This document shows positions 1-9,901 of a stretch of 64,000 bases of DNA, piece by piece. The position numbers and the translations under genes are program-made. The stretch comes from Amorphus orientalis (GTDB lineage Bacteria > Pseudomonadota > Alphaproteobacteria > Rhizobiales > Amorphaceae), in contig NZ_JAUSUL010000001.1 of NCBI RefSeq assembly GCF_030814015.1, forward strand, positions 1,082,001-1,146,000, in the 5' to 3' direction. The notes below the pieces were generated by a model. The model was not told where the DNA came from, searched no databases, and saw only the letters and a list, made by a program, of their open reading frames with translations. Each line of letters begins with the position of its first letter. Position 1 is the first letter of the stretch.

Positions 1-528
1 AAGATCCGCGTTCAGCCGAGCCCGGTCTTCCAGCGGCTCGTGGAAAGCCTCGGCGCCAATGCCACCGTGGTCGCCTGGCCCGAACTGCCGAGCGCGCTCG
101 CCCAGGGCGTGGTCGACGGTCAGGAGAACGGCGTGACCAACATCCTGGCGGCCGATCTCTACGAGAACCAGGACTACATCTCGCTCGACGGGCACGTGTA
201 CAGCCTGCACGCCTACATGATGAACAACGACTTCTTCGAGGGTCTCGACGAAAGCGAGCAGCAGGCCGTGCGCGAGGGTATCGAGATCGCCAAGTGGATC
301 CATCGCGGCATGACGGCGGCGCAGGACGCCAACGCTCAGACGATCCTCTCCGATGTCGGCATGGAGGTGACGTCGCTCAGCCCGGATCAGATCGCCGAAT
401 TCCGCGCCAAAGCCCAGGGTCCGGTGGCTGAGTGGGTCGCCGGCGAGGTTGGCCAGGAATGGGTCGACGGCCTGTTCGAGGCGGTGGACGCCGCGAAGCC
501 CGCCGGCGGCTCCGGCGAAGGCCAGTAA
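1..528 (+). CDS. TRAP transporter substrate-binding protein, DctP family (5' end cut by window)
   Basis: This is the C-terminal 175 residues of a periplasmic binding protein that delivers an acidic solute to a TRAP permease. The frame is open from base 1, so the N-terminus, signal peptide and probably the DctQ and DctM genes lie outside the window. Residues near the edge (KIRVQPSPVF, then LPSALAQGVVDGQENG) match the DctP-family segment that carries the conserved carboxylate-binding arginine and the 'ALQQGVVDGQEN' motif. The stop lies 14 bases before a 2-hydroxyacid dehydrogenase gene, and the genes that follow are sugar-acid enzymes. The ligand is therefore inferred to be a sugar acid such as an aldonate or uronate. 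The family is confident; the ligand is inference. Confidence 0.9.
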   Translation, partial: KIRVQPSPVFQRLVESLGANATVVAWPELPSALAQGVVDGQENGVTNILAADLYENQDYISLDGHVYSLHAYMMNNDFFEGLDESEQQAVREGIEIAKWIHRGMTAAQDANAQTILSDVGMEVTSLSPDQIAEFRAKAQGPVAEWVAGEVGQEWVDGLFEAVDAAKPAGGSGEGQ

Positions 529-542
529 GAGGCCGCTGACTT

Positions 543-1505
543 ATGTCCGAACACGGAGCCAAGGTCGTCGTCGTCGACGGCGGCTATGACCACTACGACG
601 CGGAACGCGCCATTCTCGCGCCCCTGGGGGCGGAACTGGTGGTGGCTCCGTGTGAGGGCGACAGCGAACGCGTCGTCGACGTGGCGCACGATGCGGATGC
701 GGTGCTCGTTCGCGAGACGCCGCTTCCCGCGTCGACCCTGGAGCGGTTGCCCCGCTGCCGGGTCATCGTGCGCTACGGCGTCGGCACCGACAATATCGAC
801 CTGGCCTATGCCGCCGATCACGGCATCCAGGTCGCCAACGTCCCGGACTACGGCGTGGAGGAGGTCTCCGAGCACGCCGTGGCTCTCCTTCTTGCCGTCA
901 AGCGTCGACTGTTCGAGCGGGATGCGGCCGTGCGCGAAGGGCGCTGGGGCGACGTCGCGAAGACACCGATCCATCGGACCCGCGGAACGGTGCTCGGTCT
1001 GATCGGTGCCGGCCGGATCGGGGGCGCCTTCATCGCAAAGGCGCGGCCGCTCGGGTTCGGGCGCGTGCTCGTCCATGCGCGCGACCGTCTGCCGGAGGGC
1101 ACCGAACCGGCCGAGATCGATCGGATCTGCCGCGAGGCCGACGTCATTTCGCTGCACGTGCCGCTGACGGACTCCACACGCAACATCATCGACGAGCGCC
1201 GTCTCGGGCTGATGAAGCCGACCACGATCCTGATCAACACCGCACGGGGCGGCTTGATCGACGAGACGGCATTGGCCGAAGCGCTCGCCGCGGGACGGCT
1301 GCGCGGCGCCGGCCTGGACGTCTTCGCTGAAGAGCCGCTGCCGGCGGGCAGCCCCCTTCGGAAGGCCCCGAACTGCATCCTGACCGACCATTCCGCCTGG
1401 TTCTCCGAAGAAGCCGTCCAGGACCTTCAGCGCAAGGCGGCTGAAGAGGTCCGGCGCGGCCTGACCGGCGAGCCGCTCGTCAATCCCGTGCGGCCGGGGA
1501 GGTAG
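543..1505 (+). CDS. D-isomer-specific 2-hydroxyacid dehydrogenase, CtBP-like
   Basis: This is a 320-residue NAD(P)-dependent 2-hydroxyacid dehydrogenase that would interconvert a 2-oxo acid and a D-2-hydroxy acid in the cytoplasm. The Rossmann motif GAGRIG is at residues 155-160. The catalytic triad is visible as Arg235 (TARGGLID), Glu264 (DVFAEEP) and His283 (TDHSAW). The DHSAW form of the histidine motif is typical of the C-terminal-binding-protein-like branch rather than of SerA. The ATG at 543 is preceded by AGAGG, and the stop is four bases before the aldolase gene, so the two are co-transcribed. In this sugar-acid operon it may act on an aldonate, a 2-keto-aldonate or a downstream 2-oxo acid. 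The exact substrate cannot be read from the sequence. Confidence 0.9.
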   Translation: MSEHGAKVVVVDGGYDHYDAERAILAPLGAELVVAPCEGDSERVVDVAHDADAVLVRETPLPASTLERLPRCRVIVRYGVGTDNIDLAYAADHGIQVANVPDYGVEEVSEHAVALLLAVKRRLFERDAAVREGRWGDVAKTPIHRTRGTVLGLIGAGRIGGAFIAKARPLGFGRVLVHARDRLPEGTEPAEIDRICREADVISLHVPLTDSTRNIIDERRLGLMKPTTILINTARGGLIDETALAEALAAGRLRGAGLDVFAEEPLPAGSPLRKAPNCILTDHSAWFSEEAVQDLQRKAAEEVRRGLTGEPLVNPVRPGR

Positions 1506-1509
1506 GGGC

Positions 1510-2118
1510 ATGATCGAGAAGCTGCACGGAAAAGCGATCCCCGTCGTCCGCACGGACCGCGAGGACACCGCCCGTCGTCTGGTCGACTGGCTGGGCGAGG
1601 CCGGGATGACGATCTTCGAGATCACGACCAGCGTCCCCAACCACACAGCCATCGTCCGCGATCTGGCCCGGGAGATGGACCTTCTGGTCGGCATGGGCAC
1701 GGTCCTGGATGCCGAGACGGCCGAAGCCGCCGTGGCGGCGGGCGCGGCGTTCCTGGTGTCGCCCTGTGTGGTGCCCGAAGTGATCGCCGTCGGACGTGCC
1801 GCCGGCGTGCCGGTCATCCCCGGCGCCGCCACCCCCACGGAGGCGCTGACCGCGCATCGCGCAGGCGCCGCGGCCGTCAAGCTGTTCCCGTCGCGGCAGC
1901 TTGGGGGACCCGGATTCCTGAAGGCGGTGGCCAGCGTTCTGCCGACCGTCAGCCTGGTTCCGACCGGCGGCATCGAGATCGACGACGCGGGCGACTATTT
2001 CGCGGCCGGCGCATTCGCCATCGGTCTCGGGAGCCAGCTTGCGAAGGAATCCGAGATCGAAAGCGGCGACAAGGCCGCCGTCATCGAAAGGGCGCGCCGA
2101 CTGGCCGCCTACACCTGA
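1510..2118 (+). CDS. KDPG/KDPGal-type 2-keto-3-deoxy-phosphosugar acid aldolase
   Basis: This 202-residue protein has the usual length of a class I KDPG aldolase (Eda/DgoA family). The family splits 2-keto-3-deoxy-6-phospho sugar acids into pyruvate and glyceraldehyde 3-phosphate. The Schiff-base lysine is Lys124 in the AAVKLFPSR motif. The catalytic glutamate is Glu37 in IFEITTSVPN, a variant of the EITLRT motif. Glycine loops GMGTVLD and PTGGIEIDD, which bind substrate and phosphate, are present. A GGGAGG ribosome site precedes the ATG. Its partner two genes downstream is a KDG-type kinase, so kinase plus aldolase form a complete DeLey-Doudoroff or Entner-Doudoroff branch. Whether it prefers the gluconate or galactonate epimer cannot be judged. 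Confidence 0.92.
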   Translation: MIEKLHGKAIPVVRTDREDTARRLVDWLGEAGMTIFEITTSVPNHTAIVRDLAREMDLLVGMGTVLDAETAEAAVAAGAAFLVSPCVVPEVIAVGRAAGVPVIPGAATPTEALTAHRAGAAAVKLFPSRQLGGPGFLKAVASVLPTVSLVPTGGIEIDDAGDYFAAGAFAIGLGSQLAKESEIESGDKAAVIERARRLAAYT

Positions 2119-2144
2119 ATACCGTCAAGACAAGGAGACGCTCG

Positions 2145-2795
2145 ATGAGCCTCGAAGAGTTGGTAGCCGGCTTCAAGGATGCCGCGATCGCATCGTGCGC
2201 GGATGCCTGCGACAAGATCGTGGGACGCCGGTGCTACATGGACCATGCGATCGCGCCGCGGATCAACGAGAATAAGATCGTCGGGCCGGCGGTCACCGTG
2301 CTCGAGGTGCCGACCGACGAGGTCCTCCCGCCCGAACACGCGCTCGATCTGATCGACGAAGCGGATGCCGGCAGCGTCATCTGCATCGGCATCGGCAAGG
2401 ATGCCGACGTCGCGGTCTGGGGCGGGCTGATGACGGCCGGCGCGGTGGCCAACGGTCATGCCGCGGCCGTGCTGGACGGGGCGGTGCGCGACATCGTCGA
2501 GATCCGCCGCGACTATGATTTCCCGGTCTATGCGCGGTCCGCTTCGCCCGGCACGACGCTTGGCCGCGCGCGGACCGTGGCGTCGAACGTTCCCGTCGAG
2601 GTCGGCGGCATTCTGGTCCATCCCGGCGACATCATCGTCGGTGACGTCGACGGTATCGTTGTCGTTCCGCGCGATCACGCCGAAGAGGTCCTTAAGATGG
2701 CCCGCGAGATCGATGAGCGCGAGGCCGAGCAGGCCAAGCTCATCATCGAGGAGAAGTCGCTGCGGAAGGGTCTGGCGAAGTACGGCCGGATTTGA
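2145..2795 (+). CDS. RraA-family protein (HMG/CHA aldolase-like)
   Basis: This 216-residue protein belongs to the RraA/4-hydroxy-4-methyl-2-oxoglutarate aldolase family of divalent-metal class II pyruvate aldolases, often mislabelled as demethylmenaquinone methyltransferases. The family core is visible: GGLMTAGA at residues 93-100 and the DGAVRD motif at 111-116. In that motif Arg115 contacts the pyruvoyl carboxylate and Asp116 helps hold the metal. AAGGAG stands just before the ATG. It lies between the KDPG-type aldolase and the sugar kinase, so a second retro-aldol or oxaloacetate-decarboxylase step on a sugar-acid intermediate is likely. RraA proper, the RNase E inhibitor, is less likely because the operon is metabolic. 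The substrate is unknown. Confidence 0.85.
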   Translation: MSLEELVAGFKDAAIASCADACDKIVGRRCYMDHAIAPRINENKIVGPAVTVLEVPTDEVLPPEHALDLIDEADAGSVICIGIGKDADVAVWGGLMTAGAVANGHAAAVLDGAVRDIVEIRRDYDFPVYARSASPGTTLGRARTVASNVPVEVGGILVHPGDIIVGDVDGIVVVPRDHAEEVLKMAREIDEREAEQAKLIIEEKSLRKGLAKYGRI

Positions 2796-2811
2796 GCGAG
2801 CGGAGGCTGTG

Positions 2812-3738
2812 ATGCCCGATCTTGTCTGTCTCGGCGAAGCGCTGCTGGAGTTCAGCTCCCAGCAGCGCGACGGCCAGACCTTCTATCTGCAGGGCTACGG
2901 GGGCGACACCTCGAACTGCGCCATCGCCGCCGCCCGCCAGGGCGCCAGTGTCGGTTACGTGACCGCGGTGGGCGACGACGCGTTCGGTCGGGAGTTTCTG
3001 GACCTTTGGAAACGCGAAGGGGTCGAAACCGGTGGCGTCATCGTCGATCCCGACGCGCCGACGGGCATCTACTTCATCACCTACGCGAACGGCGAGCACG
3101 AGTTCAGCTATCGTCGCGTCGGGTCCGCCGCCAGCCGGATGACGCCGCAAAGCGTGCCGCTGGACATCGTCCGGCAGGCGAAGATCCTGCACGTCTCCGG
3201 CATCAGTCAGGCGATCAGCGATACCGCCTGCGATGCGGTCTTCGCGGCCATGACGGCCGCCCGGCAAGCGGGCGTCCAGGTCAGCTACGACACCAATCTC
3301 AGGCTGAAGCTCTGGCCGATCGAGCGGGCGAGGGCGGTTATCCATGCTGGCATGGCGATGGCCGACATCGCGCTGCCGGGCCTGGAGGACGCCCGCCAGC
3401 TCACCGGTCTGGAAGACCCCGACGCCATCGTCGATTTCTACCTGGCGCTCGGCCCGAAGGTCGTGGCGCTGACGATGGGATCGGCTGGAACCATGGTGGC
3501 GACGTCGGACCTCAGGGAAACGGTGCCGGTCCACAAGGTGGACCATGTCGACGCGACCGCCGCCGGCGACATGTTCGACGGAGCCTTCCTAGCCCGTCTC
3601 ATGGCCGGTGACGACGTCGTAACCGCCGTCACCTACGCCAACACGGCCGCCGCGCTCTCCACGCTCGGCTATGGTGCGGTCGCACCGATGCCGACGGCAG
3701 AGGCGGTACGGAAGGCTCTGGCGGAAAAGGCGACGTGA
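2812..3738 (+). CDS. kdgK: PfkB-family sugar kinase, 2-keto-3-deoxygluconate kinase-like
   Basis: This is a 308-residue ribokinase-fold kinase, probably phosphorylating 2-keto-3-deoxy sugar acids with ATP in the cytoplasm. The N-terminal signature GGDTSNCAIAAARQG and the C-terminal signature DATAAGDMFDGAFLARL are present. The latter holds the catalytic Asp (second D) and the anion hole, although the usual DTTGAGD is altered to DATAAGD. The ATG at 2812 was chosen because the protein aligns with PfkB kinases from this point (MPDLVCLGEALLEF). It lies 16 bases after the RraA-family gene. A KDPG-type aldolase in the same operon supports the KDG assignment over fructokinase or ribokinase, but this rests on context. 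Confidence 0.82.
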   Translation: MPDLVCLGEALLEFSSQQRDGQTFYLQGYGGDTSNCAIAAARQGASVGYVTAVGDDAFGREFLDLWKREGVETGGVIVDPDAPTGIYFITYANGEHEFSYRRVGSAASRMTPQSVPLDIVRQAKILHVSGISQAISDTACDAVFAAMTAARQAGVQVSYDTNLRLKLWPIERARAVIHAGMAMADIALPGLEDARQLTGLEDPDAIVDFYLALGPKVVALTMGSAGTMVATSDLRETVPVHKVDHVDATAAGDMFDGAFLARLMAGDDVVTAVTYANTAAALSTLGYGAVAPMPTAEAVRKALAEKAT

Positions 3739-3760
3739 GGATGAGGGAAGGCGCGGCAGC

Positions 3761-4474
3761 ATGACAGGCAGCGATGCCCCGATCGCATTCGTCACGGGTG
3801 GCACCGGCGCAATCGGACTCGCCGTAGCCGTGGCCCTGCGCGACGCCGGATATCGCACCATTGCCGCCGCGCTTAGCGGAGGAACGGCGGCGCTCCCGGA
3901 GGGAATCGAGGGTCGTGACCTTGATGTGTCCGATCCTGCGAGCATTGCGGCGTCGCTTGCCGACCTTTCGTCCGTGTCGGTTCTGGTGAATGCCGCGGGC
4001 ATCACCGCACGGGAAGGGCGCGAGTTCGATCCGGACGTTTTCTGCCGTATCGTCGACATCAACCTGAACGGGGCGATGCGCATGTCGATGGCCGCCCATC
4101 CGCTGCTTCGCAAGGCGAAGACGGCGGCGGTCGTCAATATCTGCTCGATGCTGAGTTTCTTCGGCAGCCCGACGGTTCCCGCCTATTCCGCCAGCAAGGG
4201 CGGGCTTCTGCTCCTGACAAAATCGCTGGCGGCCGCGTGGGCGGAGGAGGGCATCCGCGTGAACGCGGTGGCGCCCGGCTACATCGAGACCGACCTGACG
4301 CAGGCGCTGCACACCCATGACGCTCACCGCACGCGGATCGAGGCGCGCACGCCGATGGGGCGCTGGGGCAAGCCGGAGGACGTGACCGGCGCGGTCCTCT
4401 TTCTGTGTTCCCCCGGGGCGGGTTTCGTGACCGGTGCCGTGATCGCGGCGGACGGCGGCTACTCCGCCATCTGA
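3761..4474 (+). CDS. SDR-family oxidoreductase (FabG/PhaB-like)
   Basis: This is a 237-residue classical short-chain dehydrogenase. It shows the cofactor motif TGGTGAIG near residue 10, the NAAG motif, and a catalytic Ser-Tyr-Lys set (SMLSFF, then YSASK). The C-terminal tail VTGAVIAADGGY is typical of FabG/PhaB relatives. The first ATG giving a complete Rossmann fold is at 3761. It follows the kinase gene by 22 bases, so it probably works in the same sugar-acid operon, perhaps on a hydroxy/keto pair at the head of the pathway. The substrate and the choice of NADH or NADPH are not evident. Confidence 0.88.
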   Translation: MTGSDAPIAFVTGGTGAIGLAVAVALRDAGYRTIAAALSGGTAALPEGIEGRDLDVSDPASIAASLADLSSVSVLVNAAGITAREGREFDPDVFCRIVDINLNGAMRMSMAAHPLLRKAKTAAVVNICSMLSFFGSPTVPAYSASKGGLLLLTKSLAAAWAEEGIRVNAVAPGYIETDLTQALHTHDAHRTRIEARTPMGRWGKPEDVTGAVLFLCSPGAGFVTGAVIAADGGYSAI

Positions 4475-4538
4475 ACACGACGGCGCGGGACATCTTCGTC
4501 TCGTGTCCGTCCGCATCGCATTTGAGGAGAGAGGACCG

Positions 4539-5027
4539 ATGACGCAGCCATCGACGGTTCATCCGCTGTCCCCGCCGGAACTGGTGGTGACGGGCGAGCC
4601 CGACGACGAGCGGGTGTGGGTCCCCCAGGACGAGAACGTCTGGTTCCGCCCGCTGCTTCTGAACACCGTCCAGGGGCAGTGGTGCAATCTCCTGCGGGTC
4701 CGCAAATCCGGGGTCCTCAGCCGCCACATCCATCCAGCCCCGGTGCACGGCTTCGTCATCAGGGGAAGCTGGCGCTATCTGGAACACGACTGGATCGCCA
4801 ATGCGGGCGACTATGTCTTCGAGCCGCCCGGGGAAACGCACACCCTGATCGTGGACGGCGAAGAGGAGATGATCACCTTCTTCAACATCTCCGGCGCCAT
4901 GATCTACGTGGACGAGGCCGGGGCGATCGTTGGGCACGACGACGTCTTCACCAAGATCGACATGTGCCGGGCGCACTACGAGCAGTGCGGTCTCGGCGCC
5001 GACTATGTGGAGCAATTCGTCCGCTAG
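4539..5027 (+). CDS. Cupin protein, 2,4'-dihydroxyacetophenone dioxygenase-like
   Basis: This is a 162-residue single-domain cupin. The metal-site histidines sit in RHIHPAPVHGF (residues about 66-76) and GETHTLIVDG, consistent with the Fe/Mn 3-His or 3-His-1-Glu site of cupin dioxygenases and hydrolases. The overall sequence resembles the 2,4'-dihydroxyacetophenone dioxygenase family, in which the enzyme cleaves an aliphatic carbon-carbon bond next to an aromatic ring. The start at 4539 is preferred over an upstream GTG at 4503 because GAGGAGAGAG lies just before the ATG. It is odd in an operon that otherwise looks like sugar-acid and acyl-CoA metabolism, and true substrates of most family members are unknown. 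Confidence 0.75.
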   Translation: MTQPSTVHPLSPPELVVTGEPDDERVWVPQDENVWFRPLLLNTVQGQWCNLLRVRKSGVLSRHIHPAPVHGFVIRGSWRYLEHDWIANAGDYVFEPPGETHTLIVDGEEEMITFFNISGAMIYVDEAGAIVGHDDVFTKIDMCRAHYEQCGLGADYVEQFVR

Positions 5028-5137
5028 CCATTTCTCTTCGCGGAGTGGACCGGCATTGTCCTCGGCCGACTTCGTCGGGCAGATTGTCTGCGCTTCCGTT
5101 TTGGAAGCCGCGCAATGGCCATCGGGAGGGCAAGAGA

Positions 5138-5581
5138 ATGGACACGACGCCGGCCACGGACCTCGAGCTGGGCGCCTTCGTGGTGCATCCCTGGCACATC
5201 GACCAGTTCGGGCACATGAACGTGCGCTGGTACGCTCACGCCTTCGACGATGCATCCTTCCTGCTCTGGCAGCGTCTGGGCCTCACCCTGTCGGAGATGG
5301 TCGAGGCCTACGGCGTCCACACCGTCACCCTTTCGGCGACCACCGGCTTTCTGGCCGAACTCAATGCCGGCGATTGCGTGCGCAGCGTGGGCGGTGTGGT
5401 CCGGCTCGGGACCAAGAGCATCACGCTCGGCTTCAAGCTGGTCGGATATGACGGCACAGAGCACGCCACCTACGAGACCGTCGAGGTGTTCGTCGACGCC
5501 AGGACGCACAAATCCGTGGCGATGCCGGACGAGGTGCGCGCGAAACTCGAGACGGTTGCTGCGCCATCCGCCGGCCAATGA
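5138..5581 (+). CDS. Hotdog-fold acyl-CoA thioesterase (4HBT-like)
   Basis: This 147-residue protein has the hotdog thioesterase pattern. The segment WHIDQFGHMNVRWYAHAFD holds the family aspartate/histidine catalytic region (DxxGHMN), followed by the long helix and central sheet. It would hydrolyse an acyl-CoA in the cytoplasm. The ATG at 5138 has GGGAGG about seven bases upstream. The preceding 110-base gap holds no gene. Neighbours are an ACAD10/11-type dehydrogenase and an APH-type phosphotransferase. In the Pseudomonas Lva pathway a thioesterase (LvaD) accompanies exactly these two classes, so a role in releasing or proofreading hydroxyacyl-CoA intermediates is inferred. Confidence 0.83.
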   Translation: MDTTPATDLELGAFVVHPWHIDQFGHMNVRWYAHAFDDASFLLWQRLGLTLSEMVEAYGVHTVTLSATTGFLAELNAGDCVRSVGGVVRLGTKSITLGFKLVGYDGTEHATYETVEVFVDARTHKSVAMPDEVRAKLETVAAPSAGQ

Positions 5582-5670
5582 TCGCTGCAGATCGAAAGGG
5601 ACTGGTCCGGGCCAGTCTTTGAGGCGCGACGGCCGGAGAAGCCGTGCGTCCGGAATATGAGGAAGCCGCC

Positions 5671-6876
<1,206 letters not shown>

Positions 6877-6925
6877 TGACCGGTGTGATGACAGGTCGGG
6901 ACATCCATCGAGCGGAGGCGGAACG

Positions 6926-7948
6926 ATGAACATCGACCTGGCCGCCTTTCAGGCCTGGCTGCAGAACAAGCTTGGGTCCGGCGCGGAGATTTCCGTCGAG
7001 CCGGTCGCCGGGGGGCAGTCCAATCCGACGTGGTTCGTCGAGTGCGGCGGGTGCCGGCTGGTGCTGCGCAAGAAGCCCGCCGGCGATATCCTTCCCGGTG
7101 CTCACGCCGTGGAGCGGGAGTTCCGCGTCCTGAGCGCCCTGTCCGACAGCGTCGTGCCGGTTCCGCGGGTGCTGTGGCTGGAGGAGGACGAGACGGTCCT
7201 GGGCACGCCGTTCTACGTCATGGAACGCCTGGATGGCCGCGTCTTTTCGAAATGCGACCTGCCTGGGGTCCCCGAAGCCGACCGCCGGGAAATGTACCTG
7301 GATATGGCCCGAACCCTCGCGGCGCTTCATTCGGTGCGCCCGGAGGAGGTCGGCCTCGGCGATTTCGGCCGGCCGGGCGACTACTTCGCTCGCCAGATCC
7401 GGCGCTGGTCTCGGCAGTACGAGGAGGCGGAAGCCGAAATCCCGGCGCTGGACGTGCTGAAGGACTGGCTGCCCGCGAATACGCCCCGGGACGATGGCGC
7501 TTCGGCAATCGCCCATGGCGACTTCCGGCTCGGAAACCTGTTGTTCCACCCGACCGAGCCAAAGGTGATCGCCGTCCTGGACTGGGAATTGTCGACGCTG
7601 GGCCATCCCCTGGCCGACCTGGGATTCTGCGTGATCCCATGGCACAGCTCGCCGGACGAATACGGGGGGCTGCTGGGCACACGGTGGCGGGAGAGCGGGA
7701 TCCCCACCCGCGATGAGTTCGTGGCAGAGTATTTCGCACACGCGCCCACTCAGCCCCCGCTGCTGCCCTTCCACGTGGCGTTCGCCCTGTTCCGCTTCTC
7801 GGTGATCTTCGTCGGCATCGCCGAGCGCGCGAGAAAGGGCAATGCCGCCGCGGCCAACGCCAGTCAGGTCGGACCGCTGGCCGAGCGCTTCGCCGAGCGT
7901 GCGCTGGAGGTCGTCCGCGGCGAACGGATGCCGTTCAAATCCAGATGA
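6926..7948 (+). CDS. Phosphotransferase family protein (APH fold, ACAD10/LvaA-like kinase)
   Basis: This 340-residue protein has the aminoglycoside-phosphotransferase fold. The catalytic loop reads AHGDFRLGNLLFH at about residues 193-205 and the metal-binding motif is LDWELSTLGHPLADLG. An N-terminal nucleotide-binding region (VAGGQSNPTW) is present. Linkage to an ACAD10/11-type dehydrogenase points to a hydroxyacyl-CoA kinase (LvaA-like) rather than antibiotic resistance. It is the last gene of the operon that starts before base 1. A weak stem followed by seven Ts at 7981-7987 lies downstream, but the hairpin is too far from the T run to call a terminator. The substrate is inferred from context only. 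Confidence 0.88.
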   Translation: MNIDLAAFQAWLQNKLGSGAEISVEPVAGGQSNPTWFVECGGCRLVLRKKPAGDILPGAHAVEREFRVLSALSDSVVPVPRVLWLEEDETVLGTPFYVMERLDGRVFSKCDLPGVPEADRREMYLDMARTLAALHSVRPEEVGLGDFGRPGDYFARQIRRWSRQYEEAEAEIPALDVLKDWLPANTPRDDGASAIAHGDFRLGNLLFHPTEPKVIAVLDWELSTLGHPLADLGFCVIPWHSSPDEYGGLLGTRWRESGIPTRDEFVAEYFAHAPTQPPLLPFHVAFALFRFSVIFVGIAERARKGNAAAANASQVGPLAERFAERALEVVRGERMPFKSR

Positions 7949-8032
7949 GTTGACTTCGGGCAAGCTCATTAAAGTTCTGATTTTTTTGGTTTTTGCCGAT
8001 CGCACATTTCTGTGCAAGCATGGGTATTGCGC

Positions 8033-8049
8033 GAGCCAGGCGCTGGCTC
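8033..8049. promoter_or_regulatory. Short perfect hairpin in the 252-base gap upstream of the GGDEF gene
   Basis: The 7949-8200 gap holds no gene. It carries a perfect 7-bp inverted repeat GAGCCAG-gcg-CTGGCTC flanked by GCGC and GCGCG. Ahead of it lies a T-rich stretch at 7979-7996 and a small GCACA-tttc-TGTGC stem near 8002. No run of Ts follows the main stem, so it is not a classic terminator. It could be an operator or a leader structure for the diguanylate cyclase gene. Only the symmetry is observed. Confidence 0.3.
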
Positions 8050-8200
8050 AGATCGCGCCCGTTATCGGGTGGCGGGATCTTTTGTGGCTTCCGCTGTCTG
8101 CGACGCGGTGCGGTCTGTCACAGATGCGTCCTGACGCCCTCGTAGGGTGAACTGCCGTGACCCTCGACTTGGAAGCTGCTGGCTTCAATGAATAGGCGAA

Positions 8201-9901
8201 ATGATCGATCGCTCCGAAGCGGATCCTGGTCTCACCCGGAAGTCCGAGACGCTTTTCCGCCAGCTGGCGGATGACAAGGTTTTCCGAAGGGATCTGCTGC
8301 GCTGGTTCGGCGCAACGTTCCTGGTCTCCGCATCGATTGCGATTTTCATCATCGACGAAATCCACGATCGGGAGAGATCCAGACGTCTCGCCGATGTCCG
8401 GCGGACGGAAATCGGCATCATGTTTTCCCAGCAAAGCGCCATCCGGGAGCGGCTGAGCCTGGTCCGGTCTGACGCCATCTTCCTGCGAAATGAATATCAG
8501 AGTGCGCTTGCCGTGACCGATGGTGATCAGCAAGACATCAACGATATCGTGGAAGATGAGCTGTCCAATTTTTCCGCTTCGCGAGGGACCTACGACAGCA
8601 TAAGCGTCCTCTCGAATTCCGGTCGTGAAATCCTTCGCGTCAACTACGGAGGCGGTTCGCCGATCCGGGTGACGCAGGATCGCCTTCAGGACAAATCGTA
8701 CACCTCCTACTTTCGCGATGCGGCGTCCCTCGACTACGGCGAAATTTTTGTTTCGCGGTTGGGTCTCAACGTGGAAAGCGGTGAGATCGAGCGGCCCTTC
8801 AAGCCGACGATCCGGATTGCCACCCAGATCCGCGGTCAGAATGGCGAGCCTGTTGCGCTGCTGGTCCTGAACTACCTGGCGAGCGCCTTGCTGCTTGCGG
8901 TGGAAACCAGCGCGGACCTGTCCAATGGCATCCCGATGATGGCGAACCGAGAGGGATACTGGATGGTCTCTCCGGTGCCGCCTCCCAAATGGGGCTTCAT
9001 GTTTCCCGGCGGTCAGGAAGACCGGATGGCTGAGCTCTATCCGGAGACCTGGAAAGCGGTATCGGCCGGGACCTCGAACCAGGTCCTCACAGACGAGGGG
9101 CTCTTCACCTACAGCGTCGTGGAGCCGATTCGGGATATCATGAGCGGCCTGCGGAATTTCGAAGGGTTCGTTCCGCCGCGGGTCCGGCAACCGTCCTCCC
9201 AGGGGTGGCCCCAGTGGTACGTGGGCACATTCGTCGACGGGGAGACCCTGGAGGAGATAACCGGCGAACCGTCCCGCGCGACACAGATCTATTCGGTGAT
9301 GATCCTGGCGCTGTGCTTCGTCGGATCGGCGGCGCTCTCAATTGCGCTGGCGGAATCCGGCAGCCGCAGGCGCGCGCTCGTGACGATGGCGAATCTCGAT
9401 GCCCTGACCGGTTTGCACAACCGGCGCTCTCTCGAAGAGAACCTCGAATTCGAGATTGGGCGCGCCCGACAGACCGGACAACAGATCCTCGTCGCCTTCA
9501 TCGACATCGACCGTTTCAAAACGATCAATGACCGGCTCGGACATTCTGCCGGGGATCGTGCTCTGGCAGATATCGCCTCCACGATCGACGATGAGATCTC
9601 TTCGGTGACCGCTGAGAGAAAAAGCGACGGGAGACCTCTGCGCCAACCGGTCATCGCCCGTTTCGGCGGAGACGAGTTCGTTGTCGTGTTCCCGGACGTT
9701 GGTCGTGTTCCGAATGTCGACGGTCTGCTTTCCCGGCTCGCCGAGCGCATCGGCTCGCTGGAATGGGACGGACTGACCGTCGGGGCCAGTATCGGGACGG
9801 CAATCTTTCCCGCAGATGGGCAAAGCTCCGACGAACTGCTCGATCGCGCGGATGCCGCCATGTATGCGGCGAAACAGTCAGCGGACCGTCCTGATCAGTA
9901 A
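8201..9901 (+). CDS. Membrane diguanylate cyclase with periplasmic sensor domain (GGDEF)
   Basis: This is a 566-residue inner-membrane signalling enzyme. A first membrane helix lies at about residues 34-53 (ATFLVSASIAIFIIDEI). A roughly 300-residue extracytoplasmic region of dCache/PDC type follows, then a second helix near 365-385 (SVMILALCFVGSAALSIAL), and a C-terminal GGDEF domain. The active-site motif RFGGDEF is intact, with GGDEF at 489-493, so synthesis of cyclic di-GMP from two GTP is expected. No RxxD inhibitory site is visible at the usual place just before the motif, so product feedback may be weak. It stands alone, convergent with atuA. Its ligand is unknown. A BgsA-like synthase elsewhere in the window is a conceivable target. 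Confidence 0.92.
   Translation: MIDRSEADPGLTRKSETLFRQLADDKVFRRDLLRWFGATFLVSASIAIFIIDEIHDRERSRRLADVRRTEIGIMFSQQSAIRERLSLVRSDAIFLRNEYQSALAVTDGDQQDINDIVEDELSNFSASRGTYDSISVLSNSGREILRVNYGGGSPIRVTQDRLQDKSYTSYFRDAASLDYGEIFVSRLGLNVESGEIERPFKPTIRIATQIRGQNGEPVALLVLNYLASALLLAVETSADLSNGIPMMANREGYWMVSPVPPPKWGFMFPGGQEDRMAELYPETWKAVSAGTSNQVLTDEGLFTYSVVEPIRDIMSGLRNFEGFVPPRVRQPSSQGWPQWYVGTFVDGETLEEITGEPSRATQIYSVMILALCFVGSAALSIALAESGSRRRALVTMANLDALTGLHNRRSLEENLEFEIGRARQTGQQILVAFIDIDRFKTINDRLGHSAGDRALADIASTIDDEISSVTAERKSDGRPLRQPVIARFGGDEFVVVFPDVGRVPNVDGLLSRLAERIGSLEWDGLTVGASIGTAIFPADGQSSDELLDRADAAMYAAKQSADRPDQ

Noticed and set aside
7946-7987. Possible terminator: weak stem followed by seven Ts
   Set aside because: The stem is only about six pairs with a G-T pair, and the T run begins more than ten bases after it.
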